In this document: positions 27,049 to 35,428 of the stretch, piece after piece
Layout of the letters: every line of letters begins with the position of its first letter
How positions within the stretch are numbered: position 1 is the stretch's first letter
Assembly: GCA_902496665.1 (NCBI GenBank)
Contig: CABVBU010000001.1
Coordinates: 131,612-195,611, forward strand
Direction of reading: 5' to 3'
Source of the DNA: an uncultured Clostridium sp.
GTDB lineage: Bacteria > Bacillota > Clostridia > Lachnospirales > Lachnospiraceae
DNA length: 64,000 nucleotides
The notes under the pieces: model-generated
Told to the model about the DNA's origin: nothing
Database searches by the model: none
Seen by the model: the letters and a program-made list of their open reading frames with translations, nothing else
Translations under genes and position numbers: made by a program

Positions 27049-28197
27049 TTACGCCATGATCTTGCGGAACAGGTCTTTCAGGTCCTCTACGCTGGCATCC
27101 TTCGGGTTGCCCGGCGCGCAGGCATCTGCGTGAGCGGACTCTGCAAGGAACGGAAGGTCTTCCTCTTTGATCGCCTCAAGGGTAGACGGAATTCCGACAT
27201 CTGCGGAAAGCTTCTTGACAGCGTCAACAGCTGCTTTCCGGTATTCGTCCTGAGACATGGAATCAACATTTGCAACGCCCATTGCACGTGCGATCTCACG
27301 GTATTTCTCACCGGTGCATTCCTGATTATATTCCATAACGATCGGAAGCATCATTGCGCAGGCAACACCGTGCGGGGTATCATAGACAGCACCGAGTGTG
27401 TGTGCCATGGAGTGGGCGATACCAAGACCAACGTTGGAGAAGCCCATACCGGCAATGTACTGACCGAGAGCCATTCCCTCGCGGCCTTCCTTTGTGTTTG
27501 CTACAGCACCGCGCAGAGATTTTGAGATGATCTCGATGGCTTTCAGATGGAACATATCGGTCATTTCCCAGGCAGCCTTTGTTGTATAGCCTTCAATGGC
27601 ATGGGTTAGGGCATCCATACCTGTGGAAGCGGTAAGTCCCTTCGGCATGGAGGACATCATATCCGGGTCAACAACAGCAATGATCGGCATGTCGTGCGGG
27701 TCAACGCATACAAATTTACGTTTTCTTTCGATATCGGTGATAACATAGTTGATCGTAACCTCGGCAGCAGTACCGGCTGTTGTCGGAACGGCGATGATCG
27801 GAACACACGGTTTTTTCGTCGGTGCAACACCCTCAAGACTTCTTACATCTTCAAATTCCGGGTTTGCGATGATGATGCCGATCGCTTTGGAGGTATCCAT
27901 GGAGGAGCCGCCGCCGATGGCGATCAGATAATCAGCGCCGGATGCCTTAAAGGCTTCAACACCGTGCTGGACGTTCTGGATCGTCGGGTTTGCCTTGATA
28001 TCGGAGTAGAGCTCGTAGTCAAGACCGTTTGCGGTCAGAATGTCGGTTACTTTGGCGGTAACCTTGAATTTTACGAGATCCGGGTCGGAACATACAAATG
28101 CCTTTTTAAAGCCGTGGGCTTTCGCCTCGTTCGCGATCTCCTGAATCGCGCCTGCTCCGTGATAAGATGTCTGATTTAACATAATACGATTTGCCAT
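27049..28197 (-). CDS. fucO: Iron-containing alcohol dehydrogenase, FucO-like lactaldehyde reductase
   Basis: NAD(H)-dependent type III dehydrogenase, probably reducing lactaldehyde to 1,2-propanediol. 382 residues, collinear with E. coli FucO throughout: MANRIMLN start, SGADYLIAIGGGSSMDT, PTTAGTAAEVTINYVITD, RKFVCVDPHD, DALTHAIEGY, GMGFSNVGLGIAHSMAH and YDTPHGVA carry the NAD and iron-binding residues. The start at 28197 has GGAAGGAG upstream; a start six codons earlier would overlap it. No fucose or rhamnose genes are adjacent, so it may serve as a general aldehyde/diol redox valve. A Rex-like box overlaps its -10 region. Confidence 0.9.
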   Translation of the reverse strand: MANRIMLNQTSYHGAGAIQEIANEAKAHGFKKAFVCSDPDLVKFKVTAKVTDILTANGLDYELYSDIKANPTIQNVQHGVEAFKASGADYLIAIGGGSSMDTSKAIGIIIANPEFEDVRSLEGVAPTKKPCVPIIAVPTTAGTAAEVTINYVITDIERKRKFVCVDPHDMPIIAVVDPDMMSSMPKGLTASTGMDALTHAIEGYTTKAAWEMTDMFHLKAIEIISKSLRGAVANTKEGREGMALGQYIAGMGFSNVGLGIAHSMAHTLGAVYDTPHGVACAMMLPIVMEYNQECTGEKYREIARAMGVANVDSMSQDEYRKAAVDAVKKLSADVGIPSTLEAIKEEDLPFLAESAHADACAPGNPKDASVEDLKDLFRKIMA

Positions 28198-28246
28198 GAT
28201 AAAAACTCCTTCCATGAATACTTGATCTCAAAAGCTTTCTATGCCT

Positions 28247-28264
28247 TTGTTATTATATTAACAA
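28247..28264. promoter_or_regulatory. Rex-like redox operator upstream of fucO
   Basis: TTGTTATTATATTAACAA matches 13 of 14 defined positions of the Rex consensus TTGTTAA-N4-TTAACAA. Read on the minus strand it contains the TATAAT -10 box (28252-28257) of fucO. Rex represses NADH-oxidising fermentation genes when the NADH/NAD ratio is low. Confidence 0.75.
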
Positions 28265-28284
28265 ATTTGAAGGGCAAAAAGAAA

Positions 28285-28312
28285 GTTACAGAAAAGGTCA
28301 AGTGTAACACTT
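28285..28312. promoter_or_regulatory. GTTACA/TGTAAC dyad upstream of fucO
   Basis: GTTACA (28285-28290) and TGTAAC (28303-28308) form an inverted repeat; the second arm lies in a 13-bp palindrome AAGTGTAACACTT (28300-28312). The same hexamer recurs in the palindrome ahead of the neighbouring TetR gene. Confidence 0.4.
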
Positions 28313-28373
28313 TAAGAAAAATCGACATATTGCAAAAGAAAGACATGGAAAAATTGTGCAAAATAACAATAGA

Positions 28374-28958
28374 TCAGGACAGCAGATGAAGCTCAAGAAA
28401 CAGATCCCGCAATGCTGCCGGCATCGCGCGGACGAGAAGTCCGGCAAACTGGGGCGGGGTCAGGTCCATGCCGCCGAGAACCCACTTTACGGTCATGGTG
28501 ATTGAACCCTGACAGTACATTTCCAGAAGAAAATGGATTTCAGGGGTGGCCGGTCTGCCGCTTTTTTCCCGGATCAGATTTTCATAAAAGGCGAGGATCA
28601 GCTTAAAATCATGCTCCCGCAGGGAATTCTGCCTGTCATAGCGGAATGCAGCGGCAAAAAACGCCTTTTCCTCCTGAATATATGTAAATTTTTTTTCCAG
28701 ACTGTCAAGGACCGTGGTCCCGCGCCCCATGTGTTCAAAGGAGCGGGCGAGGAGCTTGTCGAAATACCAGTTGATCAGGTCATATTTATCAAGAAAATTC
28801 CGGTAAAAGGTCTGGCGGGTGACGCCGCAGCGTTCCGTGATCTGGCGGACAGTGATCGCATCGACCGGAGTTGTCTTCATGCATTCCTTCATGGCTGCGG
28901 CGAGACGGTATTTTGTTTTCTCGCCCTTCATGGAAGGCGCGCTGGATTCGATCATCAA
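28374..28958 (-). CDS. TetR/AcrR family regulator, DhaS-like
   Basis: 194 residues. The N-terminal HTH (about 15-60) reads VRQITERCGVTRQTFYRNF and the C-terminal part (about 70-185) resembles the TetR_C_8 domain of DhaS, the dihydroxyacetone-kinase activator; this resemblance is by eye. AGGAGG lies 5-8 bases before two adjacent ATG codons, so the start may be 28958 or 28955. It precedes fucO on the same strand with a 176-bp gap carrying separate control signals. The natural target is fucO and itself. Confidence 0.85.
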   Translation of the reverse strand: MMIESSAPSMKGEKTKYRLAAAMKECMKTTPVDAITVRQITERCGVTRQTFYRNFLDKYDLINWYFDKLLARSFEHMGRGTTVLDSLEKKFTYIQEEKAFFAAAFRYDRQNSLREHDFKLILAFYENLIREKSGRPATPEIHFLLEMYCQGSITMTVKWVLGGMDLTPPQFAGLLVRAMPAALRDLFLELHLLS

Positions 28959-28989
28959 AACCTCCTTTCTCCGGTATCACGTCCGGTTC

Positions 28990-29029
28990 TTATGTAACAG
29001 GAAATTCCGAGAAGTTCCCTGTTACATAA
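28990..29029. promoter_or_regulatory. Large palindrome upstream of the TetR gene
   Basis: TTATGTAACAGG (28990-29001) pairs perfectly with CCTGTTACATAA (29018-29029), 32 bp before the TetR start codon. It is placed as an autoregulatory operator but could also form an RNA hairpin in the leader. Confidence 0.5.
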
Positions 29030-29079
29030 AAAGGCACATTTTTTTATATTTTTTATTCAGTAAATTCTATCATATTTTT

Positions 29080-29134
29080 CCCGATGAAGAAAGTCTTTTT
29101 GAGCCGGTTAGGTCTTTCTTCTGATATCATCGGG
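29080..29134. other. Imperfect stem-loop between tetR and the YfcC terminator
   Basis: CCCGATGA (29080-29087) pairs with TCATCGGG (29127-29134) and an inner GAAGAAAG pairs with CTTTCTTC. No T-run follows on either strand. Its function is unknown. Confidence 0.35.
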
Positions 29135-29142
29135 AAGCGTTC

Positions 29143-29193
29143 AAAAAAACTCCATATCATCCGCGATCGAGTCATGCGGATGATATGGAGTTT
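29143..29193 (-). terminator. Terminator of the YfcC gene
   Basis: An 18-bp perfect stem (29147-29164 with 29176-29193; arms begin AAACTCCATATC) is followed by a run of T on the minus strand, 52 bases after the stop codon. Confidence 0.88.
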
Positions 29194-29245
29194 GTGTTAC
29201 GCCTGAATGAGCTTTGGATGGCTGATACCGAAGGCAGACCGATTT

Positions 29246-30757
29246 TTATGAGAGACCGATCAAAACGGCAAGGATCACAGCGATGGATCCGAATGCAAAC
29301 AGGACAGCCTGGAATTTGATCTGGAACTTTGCCCATTTGCCCCAGTCGAGCTTTGCCGCAGCCAGTGCGCCTAAGAGGCAGCCGGAGGTCGGAACGATGA
29401 AGTTTGTGAAGGCGTCACCAAGCTGGTACGCAACAACAGCGACCTGTCTCTCGACACCGACAAGATCGGCGAGAGGAGCCATGATCGGCATGGTAAGGGC
29501 AGCCTGTCCGGAACCGGATACAACGAAGAAGTTGAATACGGACTGGAAGATATACATAAACCATGCGGAGATCACCGGCGGGAAATTCTGCATTCCGTTG
29601 CTGATGCTGTGAAGGATCGTATTTAAGACCGTACCATCAGTTGCACTTGTGCCGCCGAGGATGATGATAATACCCTGCGCCATTCCGACACACATTGCAG
29701 CGCCTAAAAGATCGGCAGCACCGTGGTCGAAGGATTTGGCGATATCATTTACTTTCATGTCATTCAGCTTGAAGACAACGCCGATGATACCGGAAACAAG
29801 ACCCATCACGAAGAACTGGGAAGCGATCTCCGGGATATAGTAGCCCTCGCTTACAACGCCCCAGATCGTCCATACCATGCAGGCAGCGACCGTTAGAAGA
29901 ACAAGCTTGTGGCCGAGGGTGAACGGCGGCATCTCTTTGCCGTTCTTTGCGAATTCTTTTCTGTATTCTTCATCAGACTCATACGCAACGGAGAGCTTCG
30001 GATCTTTCTTGATCTTTACCGCGTAGCGCATTGTGAAGACGATCGTAAGTCCTGTGAAGAAGATCCATAACGGGATACGGAACCATGCACCGGACATGAC
30101 CGGAATACCGGCAACACCCTGGGCAACAGCCAGTCCGAACGGATTCTGCCAGGAAGAACCGAAGCCGATCTGTGTAGATACGTAGGAGCACATAATTCCG
30201 ACAACTGCGTCATACCCCATTGCGATAAACATCGGTACGAGGATCATAACAAACGGAATCGCCTCCTCACCCATACCGAAGACTGCGCCTCCGAGGGAGA
30301 ACAGGACTACGAGGATCGGGATCAGAAGGATCTCGCGTCCGTTTGTCAAAGCGATGACCCGCATAATGCCGCTTTCTATCGCGCCTGTCCGGAGAACGAT
30401 ACCGAAGGCACCGCCTACGACCAGAATGAAGGCGATGATTCCGACAGCGGTACCATTCTTATCGCCGACGGTCATACCCTCGAATACATAGTTTAAAATT
30501 CCCTGACCGCCAAAGTCTTCGGTTCCGAAGATCGGAGCTGCTTTGGTCACTTTGTTTCCGTTTTCATCCAGAATATACTGGAAGCTTTCCGGATCCAGAA
30601 CGGTTCTTGTTTTTTCCACACCGTTCTGCATATACGTGATTTCTTTTGTGTCGTATTTACCCAACGGGATAAATACGGTGAGCAGAGCCGCGAACAGAAT
30701 GACACCAAAAATGATGATGTAAGTGTGCGGCATCTGGAAGCCCTTTTTTTTCTCCAT
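29246..30757 (-). CDS. YfcC family (DcuC superfamily) carrier
   Basis: Integral membrane transporter of 503 residues with about 12 hydrophobic segments. Typical YfcC features are the KGFQMPHTYIIIFGVIL start, a soluble loop with the DFGGQGILNYVFEGM segment, FGMGEEAIPFVMIL and the VVSGSGQAALTMPIMAPLAD and VPTSGCLLGALA repeats near the C-terminus. Family members are assigned to C4-dicarboxylates, basic amino acids or peptides, so the substrate is open. GGGGGGAT precedes the ATG. A CCTGTG/CACAGG hairpin lies in the leader (30787-30808). Monocistronic with its own terminator. Confidence 0.87.
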   Translation of the reverse strand: MEKKKGFQMPHTYIIIFGVILFAALLTVFIPLGKYDTKEITYMQNGVEKTRTVLDPESFQYILDENGNKVTKAAPIFGTEDFGGQGILNYVFEGMTVGDKNGTAVGIIAFILVVGGAFGIVLRTGAIESGIMRVIALTNGREILLIPILVVLFSLGGAVFGMGEEAIPFVMILVPMFIAMGYDAVVGIMCSYVSTQIGFGSSWQNPFGLAVAQGVAGIPVMSGAWFRIPLWIFFTGLTIVFTMRYAVKIKKDPKLSVAYESDEEYRKEFAKNGKEMPPFTLGHKLVLLTVAACMVWTIWGVVSEGYYIPEIASQFFVMGLVSGIIGVVFKLNDMKVNDIAKSFDHGAADLLGAAMCVGMAQGIIIILGGTSATDGTVLNTILHSISNGMQNFPPVISAWFMYIFQSVFNFFVVSGSGQAALTMPIMAPLADLVGVERQVAVVAYQLGDAFTNFIVPTSGCLLGALAAAKLDWGKWAKFQIKFQAVLFAFGSIAVILAVLIGLS

Positions 30758-31018
30758 GGCTTATCCCCCCATAAGTGTATTCTCTGCCTGTGTAATCCCC
30801 CGCACAGGTAGTGTATCTACTATATTAGCATAGATTCTGTGATACGTCATCACTCTTTTCCTTTAATCCTGCATATTAATAGGTTTCTACAATTTTGAAT
30901 CAGCATTTTTGGTAGTTATGTAACCAAGCAGGAGCATAGGTATTGTATTGCTTATCATACAAAAAGAAAAAAATGTCAGAATATACACAAAATTGGGATC
31001 GAAAGGTTGAAAAGTTTG
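30758..31018. other. AT-rich gene-free stretch
   Basis: Divergent leader region between the YfcC gene and glgC. Apart from the YfcC leader hairpin, I see only an A-rich tract and no clear YfcC promoter. Confidence 0.5.
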
Positions 31019-31047
31019 TTCACATCTTCTAAAAGGTGTGGTATAAT
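31019..31047 (+). promoter_or_regulatory. Promoter of glgCD
   Basis: TTCACA (31019-31024) and TATAAT (31042-31047) are 17 bp apart. GGTGT (31035-31039) and ACACC (31052-31056) bracket the -10 box as a small dyad. Confidence 0.65.
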
Positions 31048-31106
31048 AAAAACACCATCTATAGAAACTAGTGTATGGGACAAAAAGAGCAGCAAGAGGT
31101 GATATC

Positions 31107-32381
31107 ATGGTAAAAAAAGAGATGATAGCGATGCTGTTGGCAGGAGGACAGGGAAGCCGTCTCGGTGTGTTAACACAGAAAGTGGCAAAACCGGCCGTCT
31201 CCTTCGGCGGAAAGTACAGAATTATTGATTTCCCGCTCAGCAACTGCATCAACTCTGGTGTTGATACTGTGGGAGTATTAACCCAGTACCAGCCCTTACG
31301 TTTAAACGCGCACATTGGAATTGGTATTCCGTGGGATTTAGACCGCAACGTCGGCGGCGTTACGATCCTTCCTCCTTACGAGAGAAGTAAAGGCAGCGAC
31401 TGGTATACTGGAACCGCAAATGCGATCTACCAGAATCTGGAGTACATGGAGTCCTACAATCCGGAATACGTTCTGATCCTTTCCGGTGACCACATCTACA
31501 AAATGGATTATGAGGTCATGCTGGAATATCACAAAGCGAATAATGCGGATGTCACGATTGCCGCTATGCCGGTACCGATCGAGGAAGCAAGCCGTTTCGG
31601 AATCCTGATCACGGATGACAACAACCGGATCACGGAATTTGAGGAAAAACCGAAGAATCCGAGAAGCAACCTCGCTTCCATGGGTATTTATATCTTCAGC
31701 TGGAAGGCATTAAAGGAAGCTCTCATCAAGCTTTCGGAAGAGCCGGGCTGTGACTTTGGAAAACATGTGATTCCGTACTGCTTCGAGCAGGGCAAACGGA
31801 TCTTTGCATATGAGTACAATGGATACTGGAAGGATGTCGGAACGCTCGGCTCCTACTGGGAAGCAAATATGGAGCTCATCGATATTATTCCGGAGTTCAA
31901 TCTGTATGAGGAATACTGGAAGATCTACACAAAGAGCGACCGTATCCCGCCGCAGTATATCTCTTCTGACGCGAAGATCACAAAATGTATCATCGGAGAG
32001 GGCTCCGAGATCTACGGTGAGGTGACAAATTCCGTTATCGGATCCGGAGTTGTGATCGAGGAAGGTGCTGTAGTCAAGGATTCAATTATCATGCAGGACA
32101 GCGTGATCGGAAAAGGAGCAGTGGTAGACAAGTCCATCGTTGCTGAGGACGTAAAGGTCGGAGCGGGAGCTCACCTTGGCGTAGGTGAATACGCACCGAG
32201 CAAATATGACCAGAAGGTTTATCAGTTTGATCTTGTGACGATCGGCGAGCACTCCGTGATTCCGGAGAACGTAAAGATCGGCAGGAATACAGCAATTTCA
32301 GGCGTGACGACCGCGGAAGATTATCCGAACAGCGAGCTTGAGAGTGGCGGCTACATTGTAAAGGCAGGTGGAATCGTATGA
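31107..32381 (+). CDS. glgC: Glucose-1-phosphate adenylyltransferase
   Basis: Makes ADP-glucose from glucose-1-phosphate and ATP for glycogen synthesis. 424 residues: nucleotidyltransferase domain (about 1-255) with LLAGGQGSRLGVLT, the PAVSFGGKYRIIDF lysine motif, LSGDHIYKMDY and FEEKP, and a C-terminal left-handed beta-helix (about 290-400) of hexapeptide repeats. AGAGGTGAT precedes the ATG at 31107; an upstream GTG frame extension reaches the promoter and is rejected. The stop overlaps the glgD start (ATGA), so the subunits are co-translated. No glycogen synthase gene is in the window. Confidence 0.95.
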   Translation: MVKKEMIAMLLAGGQGSRLGVLTQKVAKPAVSFGGKYRIIDFPLSNCINSGVDTVGVLTQYQPLRLNAHIGIGIPWDLDRNVGGVTILPPYERSKGSDWYTGTANAIYQNLEYMESYNPEYVLILSGDHIYKMDYEVMLEYHKANNADVTIAAMPVPIEEASRFGILITDDNNRITEFEEKPKNPRSNLASMGIYIFSWKALKEALIKLSEEPGCDFGKHVIPYCFEQGKRIFAYEYNGYWKDVGTLGSYWEANMELIDIIPEFNLYEEYWKIYTKSDRIPPQYISSDAKITKCIIGEGSEIYGEVTNSVIGSGVVIEEGAVVKDSIIMQDSVIGKGAVVDKSIVAEDVKVGAGAHLGVGEYAPSKYDQKVYQFDLVTIGEHSVIPENVKIGRNTAISGVTTAEDYPNSELESGGYIVKAGGIV

Positions 32382-33499
32382 GAGCAATCGGTATTGTTTT
32401 AGCAGGCGGAAACAGCAAGCGGATGCGCGAACTTTCCAACAAGAGAGCGATCGCGGCGATGCCGATCGCGGGCAGTTTCCGAAGCGTGGATTTTGCGTTA
32501 AGCAATATGAGCAACTCTCATATCCAGAGCGTTGCCGTACTGACACAGTATAACTCCCGCTCCTTAAATGAACATTTAAGTTCCTCCAAATGGTGGGATT
32601 TCGGAAGAAAACAGGGCGGAATGTATGTATTCACCCCGACGATCACGGCGGAGCACAGCGACTGGTACCGCGGAACAGCGGACGCGCTCTACCAGAATCT
32701 GGACTTCTTAAAGAAGAGCCACGAGCCGTATGTTGTGATCGCAGCCGGAGACGGTATCTATAAGCTGGACTACAACAAGGTTCTGGAATATCATATCGAG
32801 AAGAAAGCCGATATCACCGTTGTCTGCAAGGACATGCCGGGTGATGTGGACGTGACCCGTTTCGGTATGGTGAAGACGAACTCGGACGGACGGATCGTTG
32901 AGTTTGAGGAGAAGCCGATGGTGGCTGATTCCCACACGATCTCCTGCGGTATCTATGTTGTCCGCCGCCGTCAGCTTATCGAGCTTATCGAGCGCTGCGC
33001 GAACGAGGACAGATATGACTTCGTACAGGACATCCTGGTGCGCTACAAAGGTCTCAAGCGGATCTACGCGTACAAGTTAAATACATACTGGAGCAATATC
33101 GCATCCGTCGATGCTTACTACCAGACAAATATGGACTTCTTAAAACCGGAAGTCCGCAATTACTTCTTCAAGGAGTATCCGGATATCTACTCCAAGGTGG
33201 ATGATCTTCCGCCGGCAAAATACAATCCGGGCGCGTCCGTGAAGAACAGCCTGGTATCCAGCGGCTGTATCTTAAACGGAACCGTTGAGAACTCTGTTCT
33301 CTTCAAGAAAGTCTATATTGGAAACAACTGTATCATCAAGAACTCGGTGATCTTAAATGACGTGTATATTGGGGATAATACTGTTATCGAGAACTGCATC
33401 GTTGAGAGCCGCGACACGATCCGTGCCAACACAACGTATATCGGCAAACCGGACGATGTGAAGATCGTCATCGAGAAGAACGAGAGATACACCCTGTAA
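32378..33499 (+). CDS. glgD: GlgD, second subunit of glucose-1-phosphate adenylyltransferase
   Basis: Firmicutes partner of GlgC that raises its activity. 373 residues with the same two-domain fold, but key sites have diverged as expected for GlgD: the start is GIVLAGGNSKRMRELS and the substrate lysine loop reads AGSFRSVDFAL. HSDWYRGTADALYQN, AAGDGIYKLDY and FEEKP are retained. The C-terminal beta-helix (about 280-365) is present. Four-base overlap with glgC. The following hairpin CCGGAA/TTCCGG lacks a T-run, so read-through towards spoVG is possible. Confidence 0.94.
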   Translation: MRAIGIVLAGGNSKRMRELSNKRAIAAMPIAGSFRSVDFALSNMSNSHIQSVAVLTQYNSRSLNEHLSSSKWWDFGRKQGGMYVFTPTITAEHSDWYRGTADALYQNLDFLKKSHEPYVVIAAGDGIYKLDYNKVLEYHIEKKADITVVCKDMPGDVDVTRFGMVKTNSDGRIVEFEEKPMVADSHTISCGIYVVRRRQLIELIERCANEDRYDFVQDILVRYKGLKRIYAYKLNTYWSNIASVDAYYQTNMDFLKPEVRNYFFKEYPDIYSKVDDLPPAKYNPGASVKNSLVSSGCILNGTVENSVLFKKVYIGNNCIIKNSVILNDVYIGDNTVIENCIVESRDTIRANTTYIGKPDDVKIVIEKNERYTL

Positions 33500-33596
33500 A
33501 AAGGGAGCCGCAGGCCGGAAAGGGGATATTCCGGACGGCGCGGCAAAAGGCAGAAAAACAGGCATTCAAAGATTGACTGGCCGGTGATTACATAAA

Positions 33597-33615
33597 ATCT
33601 GCGGAGAGCGCAGAT
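33597..33615 (+). other. Hairpin directly upstream of the spoVG Shine-Dalgarno
   Basis: ATCTGCG (33597-33603) pairs perfectly with CGCAGAT (33609-33615), ending at the GGGGGAGG ribosome-binding site (33616-33623). It could modulate translation or mRNA stability. Confidence 0.4.
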
Positions 33616-33628
33616 GGGGGAGGTTATT

Positions 33629-33904
33629 ATGCAGGTAACAGATGTACGTGTGAGAAGAATTGAGAAAGAGGGAAAGATGAAGGCGATCGTGTCCATCACA
33701 CTGGACAACGAGTTCGTGATCCACGATATTAAGGTCATTGAAGGGGAGAAAGGCCTGTTTATCGCGATGCCGAGCAGAAAAGCTGCCGACGGCGAATACC
33801 GCGATATCGCCCATCCGATCAATTCCGGAACACGGGACATGATCCAGAGAGTGATCCTCGACAAGTACGAGACGACCACACTGGAGGAAGCGCAGGCAGT
33901 TTAG
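33629..33904 (+). CDS. spoVG: SpoVG, RNA-binding regulator
   Basis: Small site-specific nucleic-acid-binding protein affecting sporulation, septation and virulence-type genes in Firmicutes. 91 residues with MQVTDVRVRRI, ITLDNEFVIHDIKVIEG, IAMPSRKAADGEYRDIAHPI and the C-terminal helix, all conserved family features. The ATG at 33629 has GGGGGAGG 5 bases upstream; an ATG five codons earlier would overlap that site. No sigma-H promoter is obvious. A strong terminator follows at 33993. Confidence 0.95.
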   Translation: MQVTDVRVRRIEKEGKMKAIVSITLDNEFVIHDIKVIEGEKGLFIAMPSRKAADGEYRDIAHPINSGTRDMIQRVILDKYETTTLEEAQAV

Positions 33905-33992
33905 TTCTCAGGGAAATTTGTCCGGAGTGACAGTCTGGTGCAGGTCCTGCAAAAAATATAGCCGCGGACAGCGGCTTGTGAATGGGGAATGG

Positions 33993-34030
33993 AAAGTCCG
34001 TCGAATCGAAAGGTTTGGCGGACTTTTTTT
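33993..34030 (+). terminator. Terminator of spoVG
   Basis: AAAGTCCG (33993-34000) pairs with CGGACTTT (34019-34026), then TTTT. A small AGCCGC/GCGGCT hairpin precedes it at about 33958-33975. Confidence 0.85.
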
Positions 34031-34095
34031 GCGGATTAGAATCGACAAAGTGTATGCAGGAACCGGTGCCGTGTTGAATTTGAGCTGAACAGAAT

Positions 34096-34142
34096 GATAA
34101 AAAAGACCTCCAGAAACCGGTATATTCCGGAACTGGAGGTCT
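34096..34142 (-). terminator. Terminator of the TRAP operon
   Basis: AAGACCTCCAG (34102-34112) pairs perfectly with CTGGAGGTCTT (34132-34142), with an inner CCGG/CCGG stem. Read on the minus strand it is followed by TTTTTT, 26 bases after the dctM stop. Confidence 0.9.
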
Positions 34143-34167
34143 TAGAATTTTATGATTTCTTATATGA

Positions 34168-35427
34168 TTACATAAGTCCCGGGATCAGAAGCGGAACATA
34201 TACGATCATGAAGAATACGATGATCAGTCCGATCAGGTACGGGATAACGGATTTGGAGATCCGCTCGATCGGAAGTCCCGTGATACCGGAAGCAACGAAG
34301 AGGTTGATGGCAACCGGCGGTGTGATCATACCGATGGCGATGCCAACCACGAAGAGGATACCGAAGTGAACGGTGCTGATACCCATGGCCTTGACAAGCG
34401 GCAGGAACACCGGGGAAAGAATAATGATCGCGGAGGAGGTCTCCATGAAGACTCCGGCGAGCAGGATGATCAGGGAGATCAGGAACATGATCACATACTT
34501 GTTTGTGGAGATTCCCAATACTCCGGACGCGATGGCCTCCGGGATCTTGTAGTTTGCGAGAACCCAGCCGAACGGACCGCTGCATGCGATGATGATCATG
34601 ATAACGGCAGATGTCTTTGCGCTTCCCTTCATGATCTCGATAAGGCCCTTGAAGTCAAGGTCGCGGTAGATAAAGAAGGAGACGAAGATCGCATAGATAA
34701 CCGCTACGGCAGCCGCCTCAGACGGTGTGAAGTAACCGGAGAAGATTCCGCCGAGGATGATGACCGGCATTAAGATTCCCCAGATCGCTTCCTTGAAGGT
34801 TCGCAGCACGTTTCCAACAGAGAAAGCCTTTCCTTTCGGGTAGTTGAACTTGTGAGCCTGGTAGAGAGAGATCGCAATGAGGATCACACCCATTAGAACG
34901 CCAGGAACAAAGCCGTTCTTGAAAAGTGTGTTTACGCTGTCCTCAGAGATAACGGCATATAATACCATCGGAACGGACGGCGGGATAACGACACCGATGG
35001 TTCCGGCAGCTGCGATCAGGGCAGCAGCGGAATCTTCGCGGTATCCGCGTTTCTTTAACTCCGGGATCAGTGTTGCGCCGACAGCGGCTGTCGTGGCGGC
35101 ACCGGAACCGGAGATCGCTGCGAAGAACATGCCTGCAAGGACAGATACGATGGAAAGACCGCCCTTTAACATACCGAGTAAGGACTCGGCGAACTCAACG
35201 AGGACTCTGGAAACCTTTCCCTTTGCGAGAAGATCCCCGGCAAAGATGAAGAAGGGGACTGCGATCAGGGAGAAGGAGTCGGTGCTGGCGAACATACGCT
35301 GTACGAGGATCAGGAGCTTTACATCACCTTTTAAGAGGACGAGGAGAGCTGCCGCCGCGATCGCGAATGCGACCGGAACGCCGATCAGAAGCAGAACGAT
35401 AAAGGAAATGAATAATAATGCTGCCAT
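34168..35427 (-). CDS. dctM: TRAP transporter large permease
   Basis: Main membrane subunit of a tripartite ATP-independent transporter, 419 residues and about 12 hydrophobic segments. DctM landmarks are FFIFAGDLLAKGKVSRVLVEF, AAISGSGAATTAAVG, GTIGVVIPPSVPMVLYA and the second-half repeat GMITPPVAINLFVASGI. The start at 35427 lies one base after the dctQ stop with GGAGGAGG just before it; the longer in-frame extension overlaps dctQ and is rejected. Last gene of the operon. The substrate is set mainly by DctP. Confidence 0.93.
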   Translation of the reverse strand: MAALLFISFIVLLLIGVPVAFAIAAAALLVLLKGDVKLLILVQRMFASTDSFSLIAVPFFIFAGDLLAKGKVSRVLVEFAESLLGMLKGGLSIVSVLAGMFFAAISGSGAATTAAVGATLIPELKKRGYREDSAAALIAAAGTIGVVIPPSVPMVLYAVISEDSVNTLFKNGFVPGVLMGVILIAISLYQAHKFNYPKGKAFSVGNVLRTFKEAIWGILMPVIILGGIFSGYFTPSEAAAVAVIYAIFVSFFIYRDLDFKGLIEIMKGSAKTSAVIMIIIACSGPFGWVLANYKIPEAIASGVLGISTNKYVIMFLISLIILLAGVFMETSSAIIILSPVFLPLVKAMGISTVHFGILFVVGIAIGMITPPVAINLFVASGITGLPIERISKSVIPYLIGLIIVFFMIVYVPLLIPGLM

Positions 35428-35428
35428 G

